Of a stretch of DNA of 64,000 bases, positions 46,010-54,888 are shown piece after piece. Source of the stretch: an uncultured Aquimarina sp. Its GTDB lineage: Bacteria > Bacteroidota > Bacteroidia > Flavobacteriales > Flavobacteriaceae. The position numbers and the translations under genes were made by a program. Each line of letters starts with the position of its first letter. The stretch's first letter is position 1. Location: assembly GCA_947503835.1 (NCBI GenBank), contig CANNFM010000001.1:434001-498000 (forward strand), read 5' to 3'. The notes below the pieces were generated by a model. The model was not told the origin of the DNA and ran no database searches. It was given only the letters and a program-made list of their open reading frames with translations.

Positions 46010-48165
46010 TCTTTGGTTGATTGTTTTGAAGACTCTAATTCTTTTTCTTTTTGATATTCGTATATAAACTGATCTACATTATCTTGAACACTATTTGGCG
46101 CTAAATCATCCCATTTTTCAACTTGAGTCTTATCAATAGAAACACTATAATGTTCAGATATTTTTTCGAATACCAAATCGGTATCGATTAAGCTTTTCAT
46201 ATACTTATAGTTATCCTGTGTTAAAACTCCGAAGAATTTATTATCCCAATAACCAGGAAAATTTCGAACCAAAAGCCCTATATTTTCTTTAGTATTTAAA
46301 TGTTCCTTTACGAATTGTTTAAACTTTTCGGATTCTGAACCTTTCCAAATCTCCATTACCATCTTGTTCATTATGTTTTTTGGATACTTAAAAAATGGTT
46401 GTTGTTCTTCCTTAAGAGCTTTAACTTTATTTAAAATCTTAGATTCTAGTTCTATTTTATAATCTATATTTTTAAATTTTCGAGTGAAGAAACTTAATTC
46501 CATATAGTCCAGCTTATCTGCGACTTCTAGAGAAATATTTTTAACATTTTCCGACCTATTCTCCAACCTGACAGCCAAATTCTCTATCATCCTAATTCTT
46601 GTAGATGGAGAAAAAAGATCATTATCATTATCATTAAATAAATCCCTATTATCGAGCAAATTATGAATTAACCCATATAGTTCTACATCTTTCTTCACCT
46701 CATCTAATTGAAACTCTATTCTATATAATATTTTCTTATTATCGAATCCTAACGAAAGTTCTTTTAATAAACCCTTCGCATCTTCATATTTCTCTAACTT
46801 TACAAGCTCTATGTATTTTAATATTTTTATTTCGGGTATTTTTCCCTGCATATGGAATGAAAAATATTTATCAAAATGTTCTTCATGATTAACCCTTTTA
46901 CTTTTTTCGAAATCTTCTATTGGGCTTTTTATAGGATCTGGAAATAACATTTCTATAATTGAAAAAGAATCATATTCTTCTAAAAGATTCTTTCTAAGAC
47001 CGTTAGGTGTTTTTGTTGAACCCAAATAATCATTAAAAGATATTATAGGTTCAAAAACTCTCATTTCATCTAACCGGAAGTCTTTGATTTTTTTATAGCA
47101 TTTGTCATCTTTAATCTTTAAATATTCAATCCAAAACAAATCTCTAAGATGAACCTCATCACCTATCGCAAACATACCTAAATAAAAGCTATTCAAAACT
47201 CTTATCACTTCTCTTGGAGTTTTAAATTGATAATGTTCATAATCTTCATTGATTTCTTCTATTTCCAATTTCTTCTTATTAAAAAAAGCATTATTTGAAT
47301 TCCCAATATAGCTTTGAAATACTTGCTCTAATTTCTTTTCAAAAAACAATCTAAAATCTACCTTCTCGATTTTTGGAAGGTGTATAGGAATATTAATAAT
47401 TTTCTCTAAGAATAACTCTCCGTCCATATTATCTTCACCATACCTAACTTTAATTGCTTTTGATACTTGATCAGGATCCATTGTAATAAGATAAACTAGG
47501 TTTTTAAAATCTGCATTTAACTTTACAATTTTTAACAAAGTATATATTTCGTCCTTATCTAATCGGTCAATATCATCAATAAAAACAAGTATTTTCCACC
47601 TAGCTTTTTCAAGTGTGTCATCAATTTTTTCTTTAAAAGACTCTAATGACAGTTCTTCTCCTTTAATATCTTCTCCCAAGGCTTCGAAAATTTCGCTTGG
47701 TGTAAAAGTTACTTTTGCACCCCAAAGTTTTGGGACACCAACTGATGCTGAAAGTTTTATCGCCTTTAAATATCTACTGAACTTCAGTATATAATTCCCC
47801 GCAGTTTTTAAATTAGTTTCTTGTGTTAAAAAAAGTTTCTGTGCTAACCCTTGAAAAAAAGCAAATAGCATCTCATCTTCACTTCCATATCTCCATGGAT
47901 TAAAATGATACTTCATAATTCCTTTTCCATCTAGATTTTTTTCAAACAAATCAACCTGATTCTCAACAAGATTCATAAAAGAAGTTTTTCCCTCTCCCCA
48001 CTTGCCATAAACCCCTATAGTTAAAGGTTCTGGGTTATTAGCATTATTCTGTACTACTTTTCTGACCTTTTCAGCATAATGTTTATAATTAAGTAGATCT
48101 TGTTTTGATAATTCTATTGGAGATTCTGATAAGAAATGACTCCCATCCTTTTTTGTTTCAGTCAT
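46006..48165 (-). CDS. KAP family P-loop NTPase
   Basis: The Walker A is G-V-Y-G-K-W-G-E-G-K-T-S-F near residue 48 and the Walker B is K-I-L-V-F-I-D-D-I-D-R-L-D, with the downstream L-V-Y-L-I-T-M-D-P sensor region. These are KAP NTPase hallmarks. Many KAP proteins have two membrane helices inserted between Walker A and B; none is evident here, so this is a soluble form. The C-terminal 350 residues are charged, helical and unassigned. I chose the ATG at 48165 (MTETKKDG). KAP proteins appear in phage-exclusion loci. The gene is visibly AT-richer than its neighbours, suggesting transfer. Confidence 0.88.
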   Translation of the reverse strand: MTETKKDGSHFLSESPIELSKQDLLNYKHYAEKVRKVVQNNANNPEPLTIGVYGKWGEGKTSFMNLVENQVDLFEKNLDGKGIMKYHFNPWRYGSEDEMLFAFFQGLAQKLFLTQETNLKTAGNYILKFSRYLKAIKLSASVGVPKLWGAKVTFTPSEIFEALGEDIKGEELSLESFKEKIDDTLEKARWKILVFIDDIDRLDKDEIYTLLKIVKLNADFKNLVYLITMDPDQVSKAIKVRYGEDNMDGELFLEKIINIPIHLPKIEKVDFRLFFEKKLEQVFQSYIGNSNNAFFNKKKLEIEEINEDYEHYQFKTPREVIRVLNSFYLGMFAIGDEVHLRDLFWIEYLKIKDDKCYKKIKDFRLDEMRVFEPIISFNDYLGSTKTPNGLRKNLLEEYDSFSIIEMLFPDPIKSPIEDFEKSKRVNHEEHFDKYFSFHMQGKIPEIKILKYIELVKLEKYEDAKGLLKELSLGFDNKKILYRIEFQLDEVKKDVELYGLIHNLLDNRDLFNDNDNDLFSPSTRIRMIENLAVRLENRSENVKNISLEVADKLDYMELSFFTRKFKNIDYKIELESKILNKVKALKEEQQPFFKYPKNIMNKMVMEIWKGSESEKFKQFVKEHLNTKENIGLLVRNFPGYWDNKFFGVLTQDNYKYMKSLIDTDLVFEKISEHYSVSIDKTQVEKWDDLAPNSVQDNVDQFIYEYQKEKELESSKQSTKD

Positions 48166-48287
48166 TAATTTAGGTTTTAAGAACTTAAATATAGCCAAAA
48201 CCAGCATAAGATCGTACTCTACAGTGGGATTAGTTCGATTTACAATTCTGAATGCTTCGCTACGTGAATTTTCAAAATTGAGTCTCT

Positions 48288-49394
48288 CTAAAAATCAAAT
48301 CGCAATTGTATAATCTCTACTTCTTCTTTTTCCTTTTTCTGGTCATTTTTCTTTCCAGTATTTAAATTAGAGAGCGAAATTCCTAATAACCGAACAGAAT
48401 TTTTCATTTTTTCTTGATACAACAACTCTCTTGAGGTCTCCAGCAAAATAGTAGCATCATTTACAAAATAAGGCAAGGTTTTACTTCGGGTTTGTAGGGT
48501 AAAATCACTGTATTTAATCTTCAGGGTTACCGTTCTGCCAGATACTTTGCTTCGTTTTAATCTTTTCTGTAATTCTTCGGCAATATTTTCTAATCGCTCC
48601 AACATATAAATTTCTGAAGATATGTTTTCACTAAATGTACGCTCTGCGGCCAGAGACTTACGTTCACGGTTTGGTTTTACTTCACTTAGATGAATCCCTC
48701 GTACAATGCGATAATAGTGCCCACCCGATTTGCCAAAATGTTGTGTAAGAAATTCTTCAGATTTTGATTTTAGATCCTTGCCCGTATAAATCCCCATCTC
48801 ATACATTTTTGCACGGGTAACTTTGCCTACCCCATAGAATTTTTTAACATCAAGATCCTCCAGAAATTCGATTACTTCTTCTGGGTTTACTGTTTTCTGA
48901 CCGTTAGGTTTATTGTAATCACTAGCAATTTTAGCAATAAACTTATTGATCGATATCCCGGCAGAAGCCGTTAAACCAACCTCATCCAAAATATGTTGTC
49001 TGATCTCCTGGGCGATTAAAGTAGCGCTAGGATTTCCTTTTTTGTTTTCGGTTACATCTAGATAGGCTTCGTCTAATGATAATGGTTCTACCAAGTCGGT
49101 ATACTCGAAGAAAATCTTTCGGATTTGAGAAGAAATTTCCTGATAACGATCATATCTGGGGCGTACAAAAATCAAATCTGGACATAACTTTCTAGCGGTA
49201 AACCCTGGCATCGCAGATCGTACTCCAAATACGCGAGCTTCATAACTTGCTGCGCTTACCACACCACGTTTACCTCCCCCGCCTACGGCCAATGGTTTAC
49301 CTCTGAGCTCAGGGTCATCCATTTGCTCAACCGAGGCGTAGAACGCATCCATATCGACATGTATTATTTTTCTATGTGTGAGAAGTTCTTCCAC
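48288..49394 (-). CDS. dinB: DNA polymerase IV
   Basis: The 368-residue Y-family polymerase has I-H-V-D-M-D-A-F-Y-A-S-V-E-Q at residues 11-24 and P-L-S-L-D-E-A-Y-L-D-V-T near residue 105, which supply the catalytic acidic residues. It also has a helix-hairpin-helix thumb (F-Y-G-V-G-K-V-T) and a little-finger domain. The C-terminal I-Q-L-R-F-D-F resembles a beta-clamp-binding motif. It performs error-prone translesion synthesis. It is monocistronic. Confidence 0.96.
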   Translation of the reverse strand: MEELLTHRKIIHVDMDAFYASVEQMDDPELRGKPLAVGGGGKRGVVSAASYEARVFGVRSAMPGFTARKLCPDLIFVRPRYDRYQEISSQIRKIFFEYTDLVEPLSLDEAYLDVTENKKGNPSATLIAQEIRQHILDEVGLTASAGISINKFIAKIASDYNKPNGQKTVNPEEVIEFLEDLDVKKFYGVGKVTRAKMYEMGIYTGKDLKSKSEEFLTQHFGKSGGHYYRIVRGIHLSEVKPNRERKSLAAERTFSENISSEIYMLERLENIAEELQKRLKRSKVSGRTVTLKIKYSDFTLQTRSKTLPYFVNDATILLETSRELLYQEKMKNSVRLLGISLSNLNTGKKNDQKKEKEEVEIIQLRFDF

Positions 49395-49474
49395 TTTACA
49401 AAAATAAGAGATATTGATGATTCAAATTGTAATATCTTTATGATGTATTTAGTTAAAACAAAATAATGAATAAG

Positions 49475-49494
49475 ATTCCCGTTTTCACGGGAAT
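49475..49494. repeat. REP-like hairpin, ATTCCCGT type
   Basis: A perfect 8-bp stem (ATTCCCGT / ACGGGAAT) around TTTC, 18 bp before the NAD(P)-binding protein gene. A related copy with a swapped stem pair lies at 50722-50741. Confidence 0.7.
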
Positions 49495-49512
49495 AAAAAA
49501 GCTTCTTTTTCT

Positions 49513-50172
49513 ATGAAAACGGCAATCGTATTAGGCGCAACAGGTCTTACCGGAGGGATTTTGTTACATCAACTGATCCATGATGATCGATATGGTAAAA
49601 TCAAGCTCTTTTCTAGAAAAAGTGCCGGTATATCGCATCCAAAAATTGAAGAACACCTTATCAACATGCTTCAATTAAGAGATCATGCTGATGATTTCAC
49701 TGCTGATGAAGTTTTTTGCTGTATTGGTACTACCGCTTCAAAAACCTCGGATAAAGATTTGTATCATAAAATTGATTATGGCATTCCGGTAAGTGCTGCC
49801 CGTCTTTGCAAAACGAATACCATTGATACTTTTGTAGTAATTTCTGCCCTGGGTGCCGATGCAAAAAGCAGAGTGTTTTATAATCGAACCAAAGGTGAAA
49901 TGGAAGAAGCAGTGCTGGAATTTGATATTTCAAAAACACATATTCTACAACCTTCGCTCATTGGTGGGCAACGAGACGAAAAAAGACCAGGTGAGTATTT
50001 TTTTAAAGTGCTCATGAAAGTTTTTAATCCTTTATTAATCGGTTCGTTAAAAAAATACCAAACTATTGATCCTGAAACGATCGTTTCAGCTATGGTTTGG
50101 TTGGCAAATCATGAATTTGATCAAAAAAGGATTGTATCTGATGAGATAAAGGAGATTGCAAATAAAATATAA
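49513..50172 (+). CDS. NAD(P)H-binding oxidoreductase (HTATIP2/TIP30-like)
   Basis: The 219-residue protein starts with the dinucleotide-binding motif V-L-G-A-T-G-L-T-G-G-I-L-L. It has V-F-C-C-I-G-T-T-A-S-K near residue 75, V-V-I-S-A-L-G-A-D near residue 112, and a Y-N-R-T-K-G-E-M-E pair that includes the SDR-like Y-x-x-x-K. This is the atypical short SDR family of TIP30 and bacterial homologues. The substrate is unknown. It is cytoplasmic. It is followed 4 bp later by a small lipoprotein gene, and the pair is bracketed by two REP-like hairpins. Confidence 0.87.
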   Translation: MKTAIVLGATGLTGGILLHQLIHDDRYGKIKLFSRKSAGISHPKIEEHLINMLQLRDHADDFTADEVFCCIGTTASKTSDKDLYHKIDYGIPVSAARLCKTNTIDTFVVISALGADAKSRVFYNRTKGEMEEAVLEFDISKTHILQPSLIGGQRDEKRPGEYFFKVLMKVFNPLLIGSLKKYQTIDPETIVSAMVWLANHEFDQKRIVSDEIKEIANKI

Positions 50173-50176
50173 TATC

Positions 50177-50704
50177 ATGAAGAAGTTAATACTACTATTA
50201 ATACTACTTTCATCTTGTAATTTTGAAAAGAAAAAATCTCAGGTTGATTTAGATAAGGAAACAGAAATCTCAAAGACTGAAGGAACGAAAAAACCTGAAA
50301 AAAGTTACTATTTTAAAACTGACAGTTTACATATCTACGAAAAGCTATATAAAAAAATGTTCGTTGCTCAACAGGATGATGACAATGATGATTTCTACCA
50401 AGCTCTATTTGTAAACTGGATCTCCGAAGACGAAATAGAATATAAGTTGTTTTATGAAAATCAGTTATGTTATGGAGAATGCAAGGGTACCGCTATTAAT
50501 AAAAACTCTAATTCAGATTCTGAAGTTGATGAATACAACGAGGCTACTTATGCGACCATTAAATATGAAGATAAAAAAGACGATTTTACAATCATCATTA
50601 AAATTGATGCCGTAGAAAAAAATAAGGCTACAGCAGGTATATTTATTGGAGAATATGCTGATGATTGTTCTCCATACGAATCTGTAATGTTAGAGCAGAA
50701 ATAG
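50177..50704 (+). CDS. Small lipoprotein, 175 aa
   Basis: I chose the ATG at 50177 because it gives the lipoprotein signal MKKLILLLILLSSC; an upstream in-frame start overlaps the previous gene. The mature protein is very acidic and lysine-rich near the N-terminus. It has three further cysteines (L-C-Y-G-E-C-K-G and D-D-C-S-P) that could form disulfides. I recognise no domain. It is translated just after the TIP30-like gene, but a functional link is not obvious. Confidence 0.75.
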   Translation: MKKLILLLILLSSCNFEKKKSQVDLDKETEISKTEGTKKPEKSYYFKTDSLHIYEKLYKKMFVAQQDDDNDDFYQALFVNWISEDEIEYKLFYENQLCYGECKGTAINKNSNSDSEVDEYNEATYATIKYEDKKDDFTIIIKIDAVEKNKATAGIFIGEYADDCSPYESVMLEQK

Positions 50705-50721
50705 AAATTAAACCAAAATAG

Positions 50722-50741
50722 ATTCCCGATTTCTCGGGAAT
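50722..50741. repeat. REP-like hairpin, ATTCCCGA type
   Basis: An 8-bp stem (ATTCCCGA / TCGGGAAT) around TTTC. It differs from 49475-49494 by a compensated T-A to A-T swap. A second small hairpin (TGACA / TGTCA) follows at 50741-50755 and leads into the CYTH gene. Confidence 0.7.
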
Positions 50742-50755
50742 GACAACACATTGTC

Positions 50756-51223
50756 ATGATTGAAATAGAACGTAAATTCCTGGTAACTTCTGATGCTTTT
50801 AAAAATGAAGCACAAAAAAACTATCGTATCGTGCAAGGATTTCTAAATACCGATCCCGAGCGCACTGTACGTGTTCGAATTAAAGGGGATCAAGCTTTTT
50901 TGACCGTAAAAGGGATGGGCAATACCACGGGTACTTCCAGATTTGAGTGGGAAAAAGAGATTGAACTAGCCGATGCCGAAAAACTCATGCCTTTGTGCGA
51001 AAAAGGAGTTATTGAAAAAGTACGGTACGAAATCAAATCTGGCAACCATATTATCGAAGTAGATATCTTTTCTGGAGAAAATAATGGTTTGATAATCGCC
51101 GAAATCGAATTAAATGATGAAAATGAGTCTTTTTTCATTCCAAATTGGTTTGGAGAAGAAGTTACGGGTGATTCTAAATATTATAACTCCCAACTCAGCC
51201 AAAAACCCTTTATTTTATGGTAA
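50756..51223 (+). CDS. CYTH domain protein
   Basis: The 155-residue protein begins with the signature E-I-E-R-K-F-L-V and follows with basic and acidic residues of the triphosphate tunnel fold (T-V-R-V-R-I-K-G, A-F-L-T-V-K-G, E-W-E-K-E-I, E-V-D-I-F). The fold binds metal and triphosphates. Bacterial stand-alone members hydrolyse inorganic tripolyphosphate or thiamine triphosphate. It is cytoplasmic. The start lies one base after a REP-like hairpin pair. Confidence 0.93.
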   Translation: MIEIERKFLVTSDAFKNEAQKNYRIVQGFLNTDPERTVRVRIKGDQAFLTVKGMGNTTGTSRFEWEKEIELADAEKLMPLCEKGVIEKVRYEIKSGNHIIEVDIFSGENNGLIIAEIELNDENESFFIPNWFGEEVTGDSKYYNSQLSQKPFILW

Positions 51224-51355
51224 AAAAGTAAGGTGACTATGTCTTATACTTCAATTAACAATTTCTTATAAGGCCTTAACAAAAGAGTAACATATAACAG
51301 TCGTAAGGCATGGCCAATTAGCCCGTCTAAGCGATCTTATTATTAACCAAAAATA

Positions 51356-52267
51356 ATGAATATGTTACACAAATCTCAAAGATCCCTACTCGGGGTTATG
51401 TTACTTCTTTGCCCATTTTTAACGATTTTAGCACAAGTACCTGTGAATGGGTTTTATGCCAAAAAAAAAACGTTAACAGTTGCCTCTAGCTATTCATATA
51501 AAAGCTATGATCAATTTTATAGAGGAACCACTTTATCCGAAGGAAATCCTGCTGGTCTTGGCGAAATTTCTTCATCAATTGTATCACTGTATGGTCAATA
51601 TGCAATATTAGACTGGTTGTCTACCACGGTTACTTTACCTTACATCAATGTAGAAAGTGAGACAGGAGAACTTGATCCTGTTCAAAATGTAGCCCAAGTC
51701 GAAGGTATACAGGATTTAGGTCTTTTTCTGAAAGCCCGGATTTTAGAAAAGAAATTTGAAAACTCTTCTAAGATTACTTTGGGTGGTGCTTCTGGAGTAA
51801 CTTTTCCTGTTGGAGACTATCAAGGTGCAGGTGTGCTTTCTCTTGGAAATCAAGCAACCGCAGTTAATGGATCAGCAATTTTTCAATATACTACGCCATT
51901 CAAAATATTTAGTGAAGTGCAATTAGGGTACAGTATGAGAAATAGTAGTGATTTTGATATTCCTAATGCGGTGGCGTATAGTGCTAAAATAGGGTATCAT
52001 AATGAATTTCTTTATTTACATGCCAAACTAGACGTACAAGATTCTATGTCTGGTATAGATATAGGCTCTCCAGAGTTTGGCGCGGCTGGGGGAGCTGCTA
52101 TTCTGCCAGAAACTGAAGTAGATTATACAAATCTATCTTTTGACTTTTATGTTCCTATATATAAAAATGATATTGGAGTTTCTGCGGGTTATGGCACTAC
52201 ATTAACGGGTAGAAACTATAACAAAGAATCAGCCATATCTTTTGGATTGGTTTATACCGCAAGGTAA
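51356..52267 (+). CDS. Outer-membrane-type beta-barrel protein, copy 1
   Basis: A signal peptide (cleavage after I-L-A-Q near residue 26) precedes a protein of alternating beta strands with many Y-x-x-K/S and G-x-G turns. Its last residues S-F-G-L-V-Y-T-A-R form an amphipathic aromatic C-terminal strand typical of outer-membrane barrels. It resembles the MetA-pathway phenol-degradation / transporter-like family. It is a close paralogue of the next gene (shared L-D-P-V-Q-x-V-x-Q-V-E-G-x-Q-D-L). Substrate is unknown. A strong hairpin terminator follows. Confidence 0.78.
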   Translation: MNMLHKSQRSLLGVMLLLCPFLTILAQVPVNGFYAKKKTLTVASSYSYKSYDQFYRGTTLSEGNPAGLGEISSSIVSLYGQYAILDWLSTTVTLPYINVESETGELDPVQNVAQVEGIQDLGLFLKARILEKKFENSSKITLGGASGVTFPVGDYQGAGVLSLGNQATAVNGSAIFQYTTPFKIFSEVQLGYSMRNSSDFDIPNAVAYSAKIGYHNEFLYLHAKLDVQDSMSGIDIGSPEFGAAGGAAILPETEVDYTNLSFDFYVPIYKNDIGVSAGYGTTLTGRNYNKESAISFGLVYTAR

Positions 52268-52308
52268 AACAATAGAGCATAAACTAATGTATAGTACTCT
52301 ACAACAAT

Positions 52309-52341
52309 ACATGACACCATCAGGATTTGATGGTGTCATGT
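52309..52341 (+). terminator. Terminator hairpin after barrel copy 1
   Basis: A perfect 14-bp stem (ACATGACACCATCA / TGATGGTGTCATGT) around GGATT, 42 bp after the stop. The T tract is poor but the stem is strong. Confidence 0.7.
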
Positions 52342-52530
52342 ATTAATTCCTTATTATTTATAATTCTCAACAAAGTAAGAATACTCGCACGCCTTTGCAA
52401 AACAACAGTTATACCGTAAAATTTTACGTTTTTATTACTAAAAACTGTATTTTAACAGTAAATTAACGTTAATTTTAGTTAAAATGATAATAAATTCATA
52501 ATTTCATATCCCAAACTTAAAATTATATTT

Positions 52531-53430
52531 ATGCAAACTACCCCTCAGAAATTAATGGCGATATTATGTATTCTATCAATTTCATCCATTACTGCCCAAA
52601 CCATTGTGAATGGTTTTTTTCCAAAAAAAAATGAATTAACAGTTGCTACATCGTATTCTTCAAAAAGTTACAATAACTTTTTTAGAGGAGAAGTAGCTAC
52701 TTCTGGTAACCCTGCCAATATGGGCGAAATATCATCGACTATTTATAGCTTATACGGAGAATATGGTATTTTAAATTGGCTATCCACCTCTGCCACGGTT
52801 CCTTACATATCTATCGAGAATGAAACAGGGGCTTTAGATCCTGTACAAAAAGTAAGTCAAGTAGAAGGTGTACAAGATTTGAACGTTTTTTTGAAAGCCA
52901 AAGTTCTTGATAAAAGATTCGAAAACAATTCGAAAATAGCGCTAGGAGGCGCAACAGGTGTAACTGTGCCTGTAGGAGGATATGAGGCAGCTGGTATTCT
53001 ATCTTTAGGTAGTGGTGCTACTGTATTTGATGGCTGTGGATTTGTGCAATTTACTACTCCATCAAATTTATTTGTAGAGCTACAAGCGATATACAGCCTA
53101 AAAAACAGTTCAGATTTTGAAGTTCCGAATGCGATGATGTATAGTGCCAAACTTGGATATTATAACAAGTGGTTCTATGCACACGCAAAAATAGGTGTAC
53201 AAAACTCATTAAGCGGATTTGATATTGGTTCTCAAGAATTTATAGATGCTGGTGGTGCTGCCGCATTACCAGAAACCGAAGTGGATTATACAAATCTTAA
53301 TCTGGACTTATATGTACCTGTTTACAAAAACAACTTTGGAATATCGACAGGATACGCTGTGAATATGGAAGGTCGAAATTATGATAAAGCGTCCTCTTTT
53401 TCTGTGGGATTAGTATACAAAGCCAATTAG
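52531..53430 (+). CDS. Outer-membrane-type beta-barrel protein, copy 2
   Basis: A signal peptide (cleavage after S-I-T-A-Q) is followed by a barrel-like sequence aligning end to end with the protein at 51356-52267. They share V-N-G-F-x-x-K-K, L-T-V-A-x-S-Y-S, G-E-I-S-S, W-L-S-T and A-L/I-L-P-E-T-E-V-D-Y-T-N-L. The C-terminal strand is F-S-V-G-L-V-Y-K-A-N. Each copy has its own terminator, so the two are probably independently expressed duplicates. Confidence 0.78.
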   Translation: MQTTPQKLMAILCILSISSITAQTIVNGFFPKKNELTVATSYSSKSYNNFFRGEVATSGNPANMGEISSTIYSLYGEYGILNWLSTSATVPYISIENETGALDPVQKVSQVEGVQDLNVFLKAKVLDKRFENNSKIALGGATGVTVPVGGYEAAGILSLGSGATVFDGCGFVQFTTPSNLFVELQAIYSLKNSSDFEVPNAMMYSAKLGYYNKWFYAHAKIGVQNSLSGFDIGSQEFIDAGGAAALPETEVDYTNLNLDLYVPVYKNNFGISTGYAVNMEGRNYDKASSFSVGLVYKAN

Positions 53431-53455
53431 AACATAACACATTAGCCAACTTAAA

Positions 53456-53489
53456 AAACGCCATCAAATTAGTATATTTGATGGCGTTT
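53456..53489 (+). terminator. Terminator after barrel copy 2
   Basis: A 13-bp stem (AAACGCCATCAAA / TTTGATGGCGTTT) around an 8-nt loop is followed by AATTTT. It rules out in-frame starts at 53478-53481 for the next gene. Confidence 0.85.
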
Positions 53490-53510
53490 AATTTTATAAA
53501 GTATAAGATC

Positions 53511-54035
53511 ATGCTCATTATACGTCTTTCATTCGTTCTTAAAACATTTTGTATCTCTTCATTACTATTGTTTAGTTCTTGTCAACAACCAACAAAAAAG
53601 AATACAGAAAAAGAAACTGAAGTCAAAGTTGAAGAGCCCAAAAAACCTTCGACAAAAGCAATTAAAGAGAAATTACAAAAAGAAGGTTTTAAAACCTTTG
53701 ATTATGTATATGAAGAAAGTGGCGATACAGTGATCATGCAACAGTATTTTATTGCTTTCTTAAAAAGTGGGCCAAATCGTTCTCAAAACAAAGAAGAAAC
53801 CGATAGTTTACAAAAATTACACCTTCAGCATTTAGGAAGAATGTATAAAGAAGGATATGCCGATATTTCGGGTCCTTTTGGGGATGATGGTGATATTCGA
53901 GGTATTACTATTTATAACACTCCCACTCAAAAAATGGCAGATAGTCTTGCCAATATGGATCCTATGGTTAAATCAGGCCGTTTGGTTATCGAAATACACC
54001 CATGGTGGGCGGCGAAAGGATTTCCTTTAAGATGA
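53511..54035 (+). CDS. YCII-related domain lipoprotein
   Basis: The ATG at 53511 gives a signal ending in the lipobox L-L-L-F-S-S-C. A lysine/glutamate-rich linker follows, then a YCII-like domain (residues about 75-170) with Q-Q-Y-F-I-A-F-L-K-S-G-P, L-H-L-Q-H-L-G-R-M-Y-K-E-G, and G-P-F-G-D-D-G-D-I-R-G-I. YCII proteins are small ferredoxin-like dimers, some with peroxidase- or hydrolase-like activity. The lipid-anchored form is common in flavobacteria. Confidence 0.85.
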   Translation: MLIIRLSFVLKTFCISSLLLFSSCQQPTKKNTEKETEVKVEEPKKPSTKAIKEKLQKEGFKTFDYVYEESGDTVIMQQYFIAFLKSGPNRSQNKEETDSLQKLHLQHLGRMYKEGYADISGPFGDDGDIRGITIYNTPTQKMADSLANMDPMVKSGRLVIEIHPWWAAKGFPLR

Positions 54036-54120
54036 AATTTATTATAAATATTAAATTAATAATTGCTTGGCAAATGATAATAAATTAAAAAGTTACATTT
54101 GCAAAAATTAGCATCTTACT

Positions 54121-54888
54121 ATGTTCGGATTCAAAGAATTTAAACCAAAAACTTTTAACAAGAATTTTTTAAAAACGGTTATTTTTCAAATCGCATATGA
54201 GAAAGTAGAATTTGAAAAGAATAAAGAAGAAATTATCAAAATTTTTAATGGTAGATTTCCAAGGACAAATACCAAGGCAACAAGTGGGATAGAGATATCT
54301 TTTAAGGATAACCAAACTCCAATTCTACAAAACTTAAAACAACCTGATGGATTGGAGATGAAATCTGAGGATGGTCAAAAGGTCCTTAACATTACAGAAT
54401 CTTTACTTTCTTATACCGTTAGTGGAAGGGCTTATAAAAACTATAGTACTTTAAAAGAAGATCTTGATCAATTAGACACTTTTATTAAACTATGCGATAT
54501 CAAAAGTGTAAATAGAATAGCAATAAGAAAAATAAACATTATCGAGTTTATGGATGAGGAGAATTCTCCTGAAATGTTAAATTATATTATAAATTCAGAT
54601 TTACTAGGAAATCTGAATTTTTTCCCATATCCTGGTAAAATTAATCACAACATTCAATTATTAAACTATCAGGATGGTAAAGATTATTTAAACATAAAAT
54701 ATGGATTAAATATTCTTCCTAAGAATGCAACCAAAATTGGTCAAATACTAATCGATATTGATCTTTTTTCCCTAGAAAGCATTGATAGCATGAAGGTTTT
54801 TGATGTTTCAGATAAGATTAATAAGGAAATTTTTAATATCTTTAATTGGGTTATTAGTGAAAATACGCTTAATTTACTAAATGGATAA
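54121..54888 (+). CDS. TIGR04255 family protein
   Basis: The 255-residue protein fits TIGR04255, a sporadically distributed family. It has an N-terminal V-I-F-Q-I-A-Y-E region, a central E-S-L-L-S-Y-T-V-S-G-R-A-Y-K-N-Y, and V-N-R-I-A-I-R-K-I-N near residue 140. The family is known from mobile loci, often with two further small genes as here. The function is unknown. The gene overlaps the next one by 8 bp (ATGGATAA). The three-gene cassette is visibly AT-richer than its flanks, suggesting horizontal acquisition. Confidence 0.8.
   Translation: MFGFKEFKPKTFNKNFLKTVIFQIAYEKVEFEKNKEEIIKIFNGRFPRTNTKATSGIEISFKDNQTPILQNLKQPDGLEMKSEDGQKVLNITESLLSYTVSGRAYKNYSTLKEDLDQLDTFIKLCDIKSVNRIAIRKINIIEFMDEENSPEMLNYIINSDLLGNLNFFPYPGKINHNIQLLNYQDGKDYLNIKYGLNILPKNATKIGQILIDIDLFSLESIDSMKVFDVSDKINKEIFNIFNWVISENTLNLLNG

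Noticed and set aside
53478..53510. Earlier start for the YCII lipoprotein
   Set aside because: The extra codons lie in the terminator hairpin of the previous gene, and the lipoprotein signal begins at 53511.
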